Made by a program: the position numbers and the translations under genes
Part shown: one piece after another, positions 26,146-34,074 of the stretch
How the letters are laid out: each line of letters starts with the position of its first letter
Position numbering within the stretch: position 1 is the first letter of the stretch
NCBI RefSeq assembly: GCF_052116305.1
Contig: NZ_JBQKLI010000008.1
Span: 1 to 64,000 of the forward strand
From: JBQKLI01 sp012798975
GTDB taxonomy: Bacteria > Bacillota > Clostridia > Tissierellales > Peptoniphilaceae
Direction of reading: 5' to 3'
DNA: 64,000 nt
Notes under the pieces: model-generated
Databases searched by the model: none
What the model was told of the DNA's origin: nothing
Seen by the model: only the letters and a program-made list of their open reading frames with translations

Positions 26146-26804
26146 TAGTCATCCCAGTCGTCATCATCATCGTCATCATCGTCGTCATAATGGTAACTTT
26201 GAACTTGCCTTCTGTTTTGCTGAGGGGCGCGTCTTTGTGTCTGCTGGCGTCTTGGAACTGAAGGAGCAGAGGGCTGTCTTTTAATAGGTGCAGGGGCAGC
26301 TCTTCTTGAGTTGTTGTCATTCTCTTGCTTCTGTTGTGCTCTTCGCTGTTCTTGGGCTGCTTTTTCTTCAGCGGCCTTTTTTTCAGCAGCTTTCTTCTCT
26401 TCTTCTGCCCTTTTCTTTTCAGCTATCTGCTTTTCTTTCTGCTTCTTAAGTTCATTTCGTCTGTTTAAGTCATCGTTTGTTTGATAATAGAAAGCTTTTG
26501 ATCCTAATTGACTTCTTTTCTCTTCTGGAGTTTTGTTCCGAGCATCTTCATCATTCCATACATAGATCGTTTCGCTCTTTACAAGATATGAATTCAAAGA
26601 TTCGTTCTTATCTTTTGCTTCCTTGTATTCTTTTAAATCCCCATCCAAGAGAATGACTCCTGTTTTTTTGCTGTTCTTTTGGATTTCCGCTACTATTCTT
26701 TTTAAGATGCCCTGATCCTCTTTTGGATAAGTAGAAGAGATAATGATTTCCGATCCGGAACTGTTGTTGGAATGCTCCACAAGTATCGGGATGAAGGTTT
26801 CCAT
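26145..26804 (-). CDS. Hypothetical coiled-coil protein with poly-Asp tail (body of a frameshifted gene)
   Basis: 219 residues, not recognised. A globular part comes first (FIPILVEHSNNSSGSEIII, then SETIYVWNDEDARNKTPEEK). A long Lys/Glu/Ala coiled coil (about 115-155), a Gln/Arg/Pro-rich stretch and a terminal run of ten aspartates with DWDD follow. The frame stays open upstream to an A6 tract near 26862, where joining it to the signal-peptide frame gives one continuous secreted protein. An AAGGAAAAAAG box before ATG 26804 could allow separate translation. Interpretation is uncertain; see the finding on this locus. Confidence 0.6.
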   Translation of the reverse strand: METFIPILVEHSNNSSGSEIIISSTYPKEDQGILKRIVAEIQKNSKKTGVILLDGDLKEYKEAKDKNESLNSYLVKSETIYVWNDEDARNKTPEEKRSQLGSKAFYYQTNDDLNRRNELKKQKEKQIAEKKRAEEEKKAAEKKAAEEKAAQEQRRAQQKQENDNNSRRAAPAPIKRQPSAPSVPRRQQTQRRAPQQNRRQVQSYHYDDDDDDDDDDWDD

Positions 26805-26830
26805 CTTTTTTCCTTCCCAATCTTTCGGGT

Positions 26831-27019
26831 CTATAGACCCAGAAGGATCGAGTATTTTTTGATATCTCCGTTTTTTCGTACTTCTACCTCTATAGGGGAT
26901 TGGGAAGAACCGACAGATACTGCGGCATAAGTTGTATCCCCAAACAAGCTTAAGTATAGAACAGATCCCATCATTAAAACGGCTAAAAAGAGGGCGGCCC
27001 CTTTCAAAATATTTTTCAT
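26831..27019 (-). CDS. Signal-peptide N-terminus, interrupted from its body by a frameshift
   Basis: 62 residues. MKNILKGAALFLAVLMMGSVLYL is a clear export signal (23-residue region, about 1-24; shown here only to orient). The likely mature start is near TTYAAVSVGSS, and EVEVRKNGDIKKYS follows before an early stop. The start at 27019 follows GGAGAAGTAAG; the in-frame upstream stretch has no ribosome binding site. If one base is added in the A6 tract, the frame runs DPSGSIDPKDWEGKK and on into the 26804 frame. This is therefore probably the 5' part of one gene. Confidence 0.6.
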   Translation of the reverse strand: MKNILKGAALFLAVLMMGSVLYLSLFGDTTYAAVSVGSSQSPIEVEVRKNGDIKKYSILLGL

Positions 27020-27129
27020 CTTACTTCTCCTTTCAGTATTATAATAAGAAATAAATTTCCGAAAGGGAGTGTTTGGTTTCAAAAAAATATTTTCCCTTTC
27101 ACTATAATATACAAAGGAGAACTCATTTT

Positions 27130-27490
27130 TCGGTACCAATTTTAAAAAAAGTGTGAGAATGGGGAGAGCTTAAAAAAAGAGTGAAAGAGGGGAGAGGGGA
27201 GTTAATGAAGAAACATGGAACGTGTTTCTTTGGTAGAATAAGTGCATATTTTTTGGTCTTATTTGGATATCGAAATATGAGTTTCTTTAGAAAGTATTAT
27301 TTAAATTAAAGATTGAAATCTTATATAATAACATTTCCAATAATCCATCAATAAAATTTGTAAAACAACTATAGTCTCCAAACCAAATATCGAATTTCTA
27401 TAATATATGTTTTAAAATCTAGAAAAGAAAAACGGTGTATTTCCGCTTTTCTACCATAACTCCACTCTATTTTTATACTCTACTCTTTTT
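27130..27490 (-). repeat. MITE-like family A element, full-length copy
   Basis: Both ends are present: GAGTGAAAGAGGGGAGAGGG with the GAAACATGGAACGTGTTTC hairpin at 27175-27232, and AGAAAAACGG...CCGCTTTTCT followed by ACTCCACTCTA at 27420-27470. The interior, on the minus strand, shares GAAATTCGATATTTGG and ACTATAGTTGTTTTACAAAT with the copy at 34.1-34.4 kb. It holds no gene. Confidence 0.7.
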
Positions 27491-27568
27491 CTGGCCGCCC
27501 TTGAGCGTGCCGCCTAGGTTGCGAAGCAATCCTGCCTAAAGCCTGAGTCCCGACAGGGATACCGCCTA
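27491..27568 (-). repeat. Stop-codon-linked GC hairpin cassette
   Basis: Minus strand: the DUF523 stop TAG begins TAGGCGGTATCCCTGTCGGG, then CAGGATTGCTTCGCAACC, TAGGCGGCACGC and AAGGGCGGCC. It matches the copies after tenA and bioY closely. Confidence 0.7.
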
Positions 27569-27997
27569 TCTCTCCCCTCTACCACACTTCTTTTCTGTAA
27601 AGATTTCTATCCCTTCTTTTTCTAAAAGTTCCGCAGTTTTTCCCATGCCCTCTATAACTGTTGCGCTGAAGCTTCCGTCGTAGATCTCTCCATAGCCGCA
27701 GGAGGGGCTTCGTTGTTTTAATACTGCTATATGAATATCATGTTCTTTTGCATATTCAAGAGCTTTTTCTGCGCCTTTTAGGAAAAACTCTGTATAATCC
27801 TTATTGTCTTTTCCGATGACTTTTCCTTTTATGATTTCGCAGGGAATTCTCGGGGTAGAAAGTCCTCCTTCTACCTCAGGGCAGAAGGGAAAGACCTCAT
27901 GTTTTTCCTGCAGCTGGGCGATTGTTTCGTTGAAATTATTTCCTCCGTTATATTTGCAGTTTTCTCCTAATAGACAAGCGCTAACAAGAATTTTCAT
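27566..27997 (-). CDS. DUF523 family protein (TudS-like)
   Basis: 143 residues of DUF523: MKILVSACLLGENCKYNGGNN, then VFPFCPEVEGGLSTPRIPCEI and AVLKQRSPSCGYGEIYDG. The conserved cysteines can hold an iron-sulfur cluster. Characterised relatives (TudS) desulfurate 2-thiouracil, and most members are uncharacterised. The last residues (KKCGRGER) and the stop codon are encoded by repeat sequence, so the native C-terminus may have been altered. The start overlaps the maf end by 17 bp, so the pair is co-translated. Confidence 0.83.
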   Translation of the reverse strand: MKILVSACLLGENCKYNGGNNFNETIAQLQEKHEVFPFCPEVEGGLSTPRIPCEIIKGKVIGKDNKDYTEFFLKGAEKALEYAKEHDIHIAVLKQRSPSCGYGEIYDGSFSATVIEGMGKTAELLEKEGIEIFTEKKCGRGER

Positions 27998-28658
27998 GAA
28001 AAAGCCCTCCTAAAGACTGATAAATTTCGCCTAATGGAAATCCTACAATCGTGTTGTAATCGCCCCAGATCCATTCTACGAAGAGTCCTGCTTCTTCTTG
28101 GATTCCATAAGCTCCGGCCTTGTCTTGGGCCTTGCCTTCCTTAACATATCTCTTTGCAGTATCCAGAAGTACTCCCTCTAGTTTTCGGAATTTTACAGCG
28201 GAGGAAAGATAAAAGTTATCATAGTTTTCTTTGTTTTTATACAGGCAGACTCCCGTTGTCACGTAATGAATGCGGCCGGATAATGAAAGAAGCATTTTCA
28301 AAGCTTCTTTCTGATTTTTAGGCTTGCCTAAGATTTGGTCTTCTAAAAGCACTGTAGTATCTGCAGTAATAAGAATTTCTTCTTCTTTCACAGGAATTGT
28401 TTCGGCTTTTGCCCTTGCGAGAAGTGCTGTTGCTATAGAGTTTTTTACGAGAGGATCTTTTTCATCGATTGAGGTCTGAAGTTCTTTTAAAATGGTATCT
28501 TCTTCCAGGGAAGGAGAGGTGCAGCGGACAGGTTCTTTTAGTTGTGATATCATTTGAATCCTGCGGGGGGACGAACTCCCCAAATGAATTTTCTCGTTTC
28601 CTGAAAAGATAAGACTTTTATTTAAATAACAAGTTTTGATTCGTTCTTCTATATTCAT
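27981..28658 (-). CDS. maf: Maf-family nucleotide pyrophosphatase
   Basis: 225 residues. The Maf signature IHLGSSSPRRIQMISQL appears at about 25-41, after an unusual extension of about 24 residues. EEILITADTTVLLEDQILGKPKN, LLSLSGRIHYVTTGV and GAYGIQEEAG, with the terminal block WIWGDYNTIVGFPLGEIYQSL, complete the family pattern. Maf proteins hydrolyse non-canonical nucleoside triphosphates such as dTTP/UTP analogues and are linked to septation control. The start follows AGGAGGTTA. It is the first gene of a unit with DUF523. Confidence 0.9.
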   Translation of the reverse strand: MNIEERIKTCYLNKSLIFSGNEKIHLGSSSPRRIQMISQLKEPVRCTSPSLEEDTILKELQTSIDEKDPLVKNSIATALLARAKAETIPVKEEEILITADTTVLLEDQILGKPKNQKEALKMLLSLSGRIHYVTTGVCLYKNKENYDNFYLSSAVKFRKLEGVLLDTAKRYVKEGKAQDKAGAYGIQEEAGLFVEWIWGDYNTIVGFPLGEIYQSLGGLFHENSC

Positions 28659-28749
28659 AATAACCTCCTGATTTTATTATAACCAATGAAGACTTATTTT
28701 TCTTTTCGAACTTTGATGTTCTTTATAGTAGAATAGAAGGAGGTAGAAA

Positions 28750-30105
28750 ATGATTCGAAGAAAGGGAGTGATCCAGATGGAAATGAAAGAGCTGCTGCGG
28801 GAAGATTTAATGATATTAGAATTAAAGACGGACACAGAAGAAGCTGTCCTTGATGAAATGATCGAGAGACTTCATGAAAGAGAGGTCTTAAACGATCGTG
28901 AAAAATTTAAGGGAGAGATTTTGAAGGAAGAGCGTCAGGAATCTACAGGAATCGGAAACGGAGTTGCCATTCCTTATGCAAAGACAAATGCCGTATTGGA
29001 GCCGGCGGTGCTTTTTGCAAGAAGTTCCCAAGGGATTGACTTTGATTCTGTAGACGACATGCCTGTTTATCTTTTTTTTATGACAGCTTGTCCCGAGGGT
29101 TCGGAAGCGGAATATATCCATCCGCTGACAGATCTTTATAATTTATTATTAATCGACGGCTTTATCGACCGCTTAAGAAGAGCAGAAGATGCGGATGAAA
29201 TATATGATTTGATTGATAGAGGACTTACAGGAGAGTTTGGCGAGCTTGGAGAGATGGAGCCGATAGAATATCATCCGTTTATAGCTGTAGTTACTTCTTC
29301 AAATAAAGGATCCAACTATGCGGATTTAGCTGTAGAGGCTTTTAGCGAAGCTGCAGAAGACTTAAATGTGGCGATTAAAGTAGAAGTTGATCATGAAGAT
29401 GGAGTTGAAAATCCTTTAACAGAGAATGATATCGACCGGGCTTCTGGAATTATTATTGCCAGCGAGATGAAGATGAACCTTGAGCGGTTTCGAGGAAAGC
29501 ATATTATAAAAGTTCCTGTTTCAGAAGGGATAAGACAGCCCCAAGCCTTAATCAATCGAATACTGGATCATATTCCCCAAGAGTTAAAAGAGGATGATGA
29601 TCGGGAAAGAAAGCCGGGAAAAGAAAAAATGGGCAAACAGAAAGTCCGTTTTCTTGAAACCCTGCCCATAAGCATTTATACGTTTATCTCTTTTTTCATA
29701 GCAGGACTGGTCCTGTATGGAGTATCACTTCTTTTGCAGGGGAATTTCGGAGACAGCTACGTATATTTCTTCGCTAACACTTTAGGAAAAAGAATCCTGC
29801 AGTTTTTTATTATACTATTATCTGGTTTTATTGCATTAAAATCTGGTATCGATTCTGCCTGGCTGCCGGGTATGATCGCAGGATTTATTGCATTGCATAT
29901 AAATAATGCAGTCATGACGGTTCTCGGCGGGGTTCTTGGAGGGGTGATGACCGGTTATCTCTATATCATTCTTCAGAAGCTATTGTCATTTCTTCCGGAA
30001 GAAATGGAAGATGCTGCTGAAACGATACTGCTGCCTTTATTTGGTCTTCTTTTAATCGGGGTTTTCATGATTGGCATAGTGCTTCCGATCTTGAATTCTT
30101 TTTAA
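28750..30105 (+). CDS. Degenerate fructose-PTS IIAB-like protein with truncated IIC, phosphorylation sites lost
   Basis: 451 residues. Region 10-155 is EIIA(Fru)-like: STGIGNGVAIPYAKTNAV, where the phospho-histidine position is Y76. Region 175-275 is EIIB-like: FIAVVTSSNKGSNYADLA, where the phospho-cysteine position is S184. After a charged linker, about 300-451 holds four hydrophobic segments matching only the first half of EIIC (AWLPGMIAGFIAL, GGVLGGVMTGYLY); the GITEGAIPF-type sugar-site half is missing. It cannot act as a normal PTS permease. It lies just upstream of fba, so a sensor or regulatory role is possible. Start at 28750 after AAGGAGGT. Confidence 0.8.
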   Translation: MIRRKGVIQMEMKELLREDLMILELKTDTEEAVLDEMIERLHEREVLNDREKFKGEILKEERQESTGIGNGVAIPYAKTNAVLEPAVLFARSSQGIDFDSVDDMPVYLFFMTACPEGSEAEYIHPLTDLYNLLLIDGFIDRLRRAEDADEIYDLIDRGLTGEFGELGEMEPIEYHPFIAVVTSSNKGSNYADLAVEAFSEAAEDLNVAIKVEVDHEDGVENPLTENDIDRASGIIIASEMKMNLERFRGKHIIKVPVSEGIRQPQALINRILDHIPQELKEDDDRERKPGKEKMGKQKVRFLETLPISIYTFISFFIAGLVLYGVSLLLQGNFGDSYVYFFANTLGKRILQFFIILLSGFIALKSGIDSAWLPGMIAGFIALHINNAVMTVLGGVLGGVMTGYLYIILQKLLSFLPEEMEDAAETILLPLFGLLLIGVFMIGIVLPILNSF

Positions 30106-30198
30106 GACGGTGTTAAAAATAGGAGAAATACAATAAGTACGGGTTTTATGATATAATTAATTATGAATTCATATTACATAATTAATAGGAGGGGTATC

Positions 30199-31065
30199 AT
30201 GTTAGTTGCAGCGGATAAAATGTTAAAAGATGCATTAGAAGGAAAATATGCCATAGGCCAGTTTAATATCAACAATTTAGAGTGGACAAAAGCGATTCTA
30301 CAAGCAGCAGAAGAAACAAAATCACCTGTTATTTTGGGAGTTTCAGAAGGTGCCGGCAAGTATATGACTGGATTTAAAACAGTTGTCAAAATGGTCGAAG
30401 GAATGGTGGAAGAAATGGGTATTACTGTACCTGTAGCGATTCACTTAGATCACGGTTCTTATGATGGAGCCTTAAAAGCAATCGACGCAGGATTTACTTC
30501 TGTAATGTTCGACGGTTCCCACTATCCTATCGAAGAAAATATAGAAAAAACAAAAGAAATCGTTGAAATCTCACACAGCAAAGGCATTTCAGTAGAAGCT
30601 GAAGTCGGAGCGATCGGAGGAGAAGAAGACGGAGTTGTAGGAAGCGGAGAAATCGCAGATCCTGAAGAATGTAAAAGAATTGCAGATCTTGGAATCGACT
30701 TCTTAGCAGCAGGTATTGGAAATATCCATGGTGTTTATCCAGAAAACTGGCAAGGACTAAACTTGGAAGTTTTAGCTGAGATTCAAAAGAAAGTCGGCGG
30801 AATGCCTCTAGTTCTTCATGGAGGAACAGGAATTCCAGACGATATGATAAAAGAGTCTATCGGACTTGGTGTTTCTAAGATCAATGTAAACACAGAATGC
30901 CAGCTTGTCTTTGCAGAAGCCACAAGAAAATATATCGAAGAAGGCAAAGACAGAGAAGGTAAAGGATTTGACCCTAGAAAACTATTAAAACCAGGAACAG
31001 ATGCAGTAGTAAAACTTGTAAAAGAAAAAATGGACCTTTTCGGATCCAGCGGAAAAGCAGAATAA
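30199..31065 (+). CDS. fba: Fructose-bisphosphate aldolase, class II
   Basis: 288 residues. Class II zinc aldolase motifs: FNINNLEWTKAIL, HLDHGSYDGALKAIDAGF (zinc histidine), VEAEVGAIGGEEDGV, GNIHGVYP, VLHGGTGIPDD and INVNTECQ. It splits fructose 1,6-bisphosphate to the two triose phosphates. The ATG at 30199 follows AGGAGGGG; upstream in-frame codons have no such site. A promoter-like GATATAAT lies about 55 bp upstream, and a perfect terminator follows. Confidence 0.95.
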   Translation: MLVAADKMLKDALEGKYAIGQFNINNLEWTKAILQAAEETKSPVILGVSEGAGKYMTGFKTVVKMVEGMVEEMGITVPVAIHLDHGSYDGALKAIDAGFTSVMFDGSHYPIEENIEKTKEIVEISHSKGISVEAEVGAIGGEEDGVVGSGEIADPEECKRIADLGIDFLAAGIGNIHGVYPENWQGLNLEVLAEIQKKVGGMPLVLHGGTGIPDDMIKESIGLGVSKINVNTECQLVFAEATRKYIEEGKDREGKGFDPRKLLKPGTDAVVKLVKEKMDLFGSSGKAE

Positions 31066-31073
31066 GAGTATTT

Positions 31074-31107
31074 AAAAAGCAGCTTGCATAGGCAAGCTGC
31101 TTTTTTT
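31074..31107 (+). terminator. Terminator after fba
   Basis: GCAGCTTGC-ATAG-GCAAGCTGC perfect 9-bp stem, A run before and seven T after. Confidence 0.93.
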
Positions 31108-31149
31108 GCGGGTAATCTAAATTTTGAATACAGAATACCATGAGGGAAA

Positions 31150-31266
31150 AGAAGAGTGGCCGATCATTTCTAGCCAAGAACGGAAAAACCGTTATTGGGA
31201 AATGAGTGGCATGAGACCTGCAACCAAATCAAAATACCTGATTTGGGCTAGGGCTTCAGAGTGTGA
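31150..31266 (+). repeat. Interspersed repeat, module C, copy 1
   Basis: GGCCGATCATTTCTAGCCAAGAACGG, quoted in parts, is followed by an AACGG-AAAA-CCGTT hairpin, TTGGGAAATGAGTGGCATGAG, ACCTGC, CAAATCAAAATACCTGA and GGGCTTCAGAG. The same order occurs at 58.41-58.62 kb with an extra insert. It runs directly into a family A end. Confidence 0.6.
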
Positions 31267-31536
31267 AAGAGGGGAGAGCTTAAAAAAAGAGTGGAGAGTG
31301 AAAGAGTTGAGTTATAGTAGAAAAACGGAATAGCACCGCTTTTCTTTTTTTCAATTGTAGAGTAATAATATGATCTAATTTCTGGAGGTTTCTTCATGGA
31401 TTCATGAATATTTTGATAGTTAATAAAATCCAAAAAATATGTACTTATATGACTAAAGAAGCATGTTTCATGTTTCTTCATTATCTTCACTCTCCACTCT
31501 CCTACTCTTCCACTCTTTTTTATACTCTACTTTTTT
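31256..31536 (-). repeat. MITE-like family A element, inverted relative to its hairpin cassette
   Basis: Ends GTGTGAAAGAGGGGAGAG (31261) and CTCCACTCTCCTACTCTTCC (31490-31515), with the AGAAAAACGG...CCGCTTTTCT terminator hairpin at the left and the GCATGTTTCATGTTTCTTC hairpin at the right. Compared with the copies at 27.1 and 34.1 kb, the core lies in the opposite orientation to the neighbouring GC cassette. Confidence 0.6.
31318..31352 (+). terminator. Terminator hairpin within repeat
   Basis: AGAAAAACGG-AATAGCA-CCGCTTTTCT followed by seven T. Confidence 0.7.
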
Positions 31537-31614
31537 CCCGGCCGCCCTTGGGCGTGCCGTCTAGGTTGCGAAGCAAGCTGCCTAGAGTCTGGAGCCCGAC
31601 AGGGATCCCGCCTA
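31537..31614 (-). repeat. Stop-codon-linked GC hairpin cassette
   Basis: Minus strand: the tenA stop TAG begins TAGGCGGGATCCCTGTCGGG, then CTAGGCAGCTTGCTTCGCAA, CCTAGACGGCACGCCC and AAGGGCGGCCGGG. Confidence 0.7.
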
Positions 31615-32268
31615 TCTCTTTATAGCCATTTCCCAAAACTGCATTTCATAAATACTGCAGTTTCTAAAGATTCTATGGGCTTTTTCTAGCTGTTTTTTCG
31701 AAACTTCTTTTGCCAGTTCATTTGCTCTTTGTACAAGACCTTCTTTTAAGGATCTAAACTCGTCGCTGATATAAGAACTGATCCATTGTCCGTAGAATTC
31801 GTGTTCTTTTGCTTTCGGATCTTTTCCGTTGATTTTTTCTGCAATATAATGATAGCTCCATACACAGGATAGAATAGCCATTAGAATATCGAAATAATCT
31901 CCTTCGTATCCGCAGTAAAGCATATACTTCGTATAGCTTGTGTTGTCGATGTGAACTGGAGTGTTTTCGATTTCGTCTTCGGATATACCGATTCTTTCCA
32001 TATATTTTTTATGGACATTTTCAACTTCCCATAAAACACCTGCGATGGATCCGGACATTAAGTTTTGATCCTCGAAGCTGTCGCATTTTACAAGGCCTAA
32101 GGAAAAAACTTTTACATAATCAAAAAGATAGATATAGTCTTGGATCATATAGTATCTGAAATGATCGATGTTCAAGTCTCCTTCGGCTATTCCTTTTACA
32201 AAGGGATGTTTTAAATACCCTTCCCATAAATCAAGGTTTTGTTCTAGCAATTCATCTGTAAATTTCAT
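31612..32268 (-). CDS. tenA: Thiaminase II / aminopyrimidine aminohydrolase
   Basis: 218 residues of the TenA helical-bundle family. Blocks seen are MKFTDELLEQNLDLWEGYLKHPFVKGI (in parts), FRYYMIQDYIYLFDYVK, AILSCVWSYHYIAEKI with the catalytic cysteine, and the terminal YEMQFWEMA with the active-site glutamate and aromatic residues. TenA hydrolyses aminomethyl-pyrimidine thiamin breakdown products to hydroxymethylpyrimidine for salvage. The start at 32268 follows AGGAGGCAGG. A thiamin pyrophosphate riboswitch lies upstream, which supports the assignment. The stop codon forms the edge of a hairpin cassette. Confidence 0.93.
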   Translation of the reverse strand: MKFTDELLEQNLDLWEGYLKHPFVKGIAEGDLNIDHFRYYMIQDYIYLFDYVKVFSLGLVKCDSFEDQNLMSGSIAGVLWEVENVHKKYMERIGISEDEIENTPVHIDNTSYTKYMLYCGYEGDYFDILMAILSCVWSYHYIAEKINGKDPKAKEHEFYGQWISSYISDEFRSLKEGLVQRANELAKEVSKKQLEKAHRIFRNCSIYEMQFWEMAIKR

Positions 32269-32330
32269 CCTGCCTCCTAAAGTTTTTTTAATAAAAAAGG
32301 AGTCCAAAACCTGATGGTTATGACTCAACT

Positions 32331-32356
32331 TTAAAAAGAGGCAAAAAGTCCTCTCG
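32331..32356 (-). terminator. Terminator downstream of the TPP riboswitch
   Basis: Minus strand GAGAGG-ACTTTTTG-CCTCTTTTT: a short stem with T run placed directly after the aptamer, suitable for ligand-dependent termination. Confidence 0.6.
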
Positions 32357-32436
32357 ATTATGATTCCTACGCTGGCATTATCCAAACAGGTTCTTGGGTC
32401 GATCTCAACGATCCTCTCAGCAAAAAGCTCCCCATA
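32357..32436 (-). promoter_or_regulatory. Thiamin pyrophosphate (THI-box) riboswitch
   Basis: Minus strand reads GGGGAGC, then TTGCTGAGAGGATCG, GACCC, AAGAACCTG, TTTGGATAATGCCAGCGTAGG. These are the conserved bases of the THI box (CUGAGA, ACCUGAUCUGGAUAAUGCCAGCG) with small changes. It precedes tenA and should lower its expression when TPP is abundant. Confidence 0.93.
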
Positions 32437-32509
32437 TTTTATTACTTATACTATAGCACAAGTAAAATATTTCGTCTAACGGATTAAGTAAACTGAAATA
32501 AAATATAAG

Positions 32510-32538
32510 TTGACAATAAAATAAAATGATTTTATACT
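32510..32538 (+). promoter_or_regulatory. Sigma-A-type promoter for bioB-bioY
   Basis: TTGACA, 17-bp spacer, TATACT, 22 bp before the bioB start. The spacer contains ATAAAAT...ATTTTAT, a possible repressor half-site pair; a canonical BirA operator is not evident. Confidence 0.75.
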
Positions 32539-32559
32539 AGAGAAGTTGGAGGTGCTAGT

Positions 32560-33462
32560 ATGAATTACAATGTAGAACTCTTTGTCCATAGAGATTTAGA
32601 ATCGCTTATGGAAAAGGGGAGAGAAATCAGAGGAAAATATTCAGGGAATAAAATCGACTTGTGTTCCATCCTAAGCGGAAAAACAGGAGGTTGCAGTGAA
32701 GATTGTGCTTTCTGTGCTCAATCTGTACATAGAAAAGGATGCATTGAAGAGACGGATTTGATTTCGAAAGAATCCCTATTTGATTATTGCAGCGAAATGG
32801 AAGGCAATGTAGACCGTTTTTCCATCGTGACTTCAGGAAGAACGATGGATGAAGATTTCGAAGAACTTGCCTCTTTTTATAAAGCGCTAGATGAAAAATA
32901 CAGTTTTAACCTTTGTGCTTCCCATGGGTTTTTAACCCAAGAGCAGCTGAAAGAACTGAAAGACAGCGGGGTGAAAAGGTATCATTGCAATATAGAAACC
33001 TCCGAGTCTTACTTTCCAGAAATCTGCAGTACTCATGACTATAATGAAAAGATTGACATGATTCAAAAAGCCAAAGAGGCAGGTTTAGAAATTTGTTCCG
33101 GAGGAATTATCGGTATGGGTGAAAGTTTCGAAGACCGATGGGAGATGGCAATGACTTTAAAAGAGCTGAAAGTAGATTCCGTACCGATTAATGTGTTATT
33201 GCCTCAAAAGGGAACAGCCCTTGAAAATCAAAAAGTGTTGGAAAAAGAAGAGATCCTTCGTACCCTTCTTATGTTTCGTTTCCTTCTGCCGGAATCATCT
33301 ATCCGATTAGCAGCGGGAAGAGGTCTCTATCCGGATTTTGAAAAGGAAATTCTCGACACAGGAATCGATGCCTTAATGACGGGAAATCTTCTTACAACGA
33401 CAGGAAGCGATTTGAACAGAGATCAAGAACAATTAGATCTATTAGGATATGAAAGGATATAA
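32560..33462 (+). CDS. bioB: Biotin synthase
   Basis: 300 residues, radical-SAM enzyme. The cluster motif is GGCSEDCAFCAQS with C45, C49 and C52. YHCNIETSESYFPEIC, GGIIGMGESFEDR and NVLLPQKGTALEN are the family's later blocks. It inserts sulfur into dethiobiotin. No bioA, bioD or bioF is in the window; bioY follows 2 bp later, so uptake and last-step synthesis are made together. The start follows TTGGAGGTG, 22 bp after a strong promoter. Confidence 0.93.
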   Translation: MNYNVELFVHRDLESLMEKGREIRGKYSGNKIDLCSILSGKTGGCSEDCAFCAQSVHRKGCIEETDLISKESLFDYCSEMEGNVDRFSIVTSGRTMDEDFEELASFYKALDEKYSFNLCASHGFLTQEQLKELKDSGVKRYHCNIETSESYFPEICSTHDYNEKIDMIQKAKEAGLEICSGGIIGMGESFEDRWEMAMTLKELKVDSVPINVLLPQKGTALENQKVLEKEEILRTLLMFRFLLPESSIRLAAGRGLYPDFEKEILDTGIDALMTGNLLTTTGSDLNRDQEQLDLLGYERI

Positions 33463-33464
33463 AA

Positions 33465-34016
33465 ATGAAAAACATGAATACCGTAGAAATTACAAAAATA
33501 GGGTTGGTAGCAGCTGTATTATGTATTATAGCGCCTTTATCCATACCCATAGGACCTGTGCCGATTTCTTTTACGAATTTTATTATTTATGTGGCAATAT
33601 TTGCTATTGGCAGCAGGAGAGGACTCGTTTCTTATCTTGTCTATCTTTTGATCGGCCTTGTGGGTTTGCCGGTATTTTCCGGATTTAGCGGAGGACCAGG
33701 GAAATTGTTCGGCCCCACTGGAGGATATTTATTTGGATTTATTTTTATCTTTTTAATCAGCGGGTATTTTATTGAGAAGAATTACAAGGATAAGAAAAAT
33801 ACGATACTCGCGATGATAATAGGAACGGTTGTCTGTTATTTCTTTGGAACTATCTGGCTGAATATTCAAACAGGCATGGGACTTTCTCAAGCCTTTATGG
33901 CAGGAGTGATTCCTTTTATTCCTGGAGACCTTGTGAAAATAGCAGTCGCAGCCTTCGCCGGAGAAAAAATCCGAGAAGCCTTAATCCAAAACAAACTGTA
34001 TGGGATTAAAGAATAG
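33465..34016 (+). CDS. bioY: Biotin transporter BioY
   Basis: 183 residues with six membrane segments, S component for biotin. The family pattern is IGPVPISFTNFIIYVAIFAIG, GLVGLPVFSGFSGGPGKLFGPTGGYL (in parts) and FIPGDLVKIAVAAFAG. It works alone or with the shared ECF module. It is translationally close to bioB. The stop codon TAG is also the first triplet of a hairpin cassette. Confidence 0.94.
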   Translation: MKNMNTVEITKIGLVAAVLCIIAPLSIPIGPVPISFTNFIIYVAIFAIGSRRGLVSYLVYLLIGLVGLPVFSGFSGGPGKLFGPTGGYLFGFIFIFLISGYFIEKNYKDKKNTILAMIIGTVVCYFFGTIWLNIQTGMGLSQAFMAGVIPFIPGDLVKIAVAAFAGEKIREALIQNKLYGIKE

Positions 34017-34074
34017 GCGGGATCCCTATCGGGACCCAGGCTCTAGGCAGGATTGCTTCGCAACCTAGGCGGCA
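34014..34074 (+). repeat. Stop-codon-linked GC hairpin cassette
   Basis: The bioY stop TAG begins TAGGCGGGATCCCTATCGGG, then CCAGGCTCTAGGCAGGATTG, CTTCGCAACCTAGGCGGCA. It joins directly to the family A element. Confidence 0.7.

Noticed and set aside
31124..31333. Short plus-strand frame after fba
   Set aside because: It follows a strong terminator and consists of repeat module C and family A sequence.
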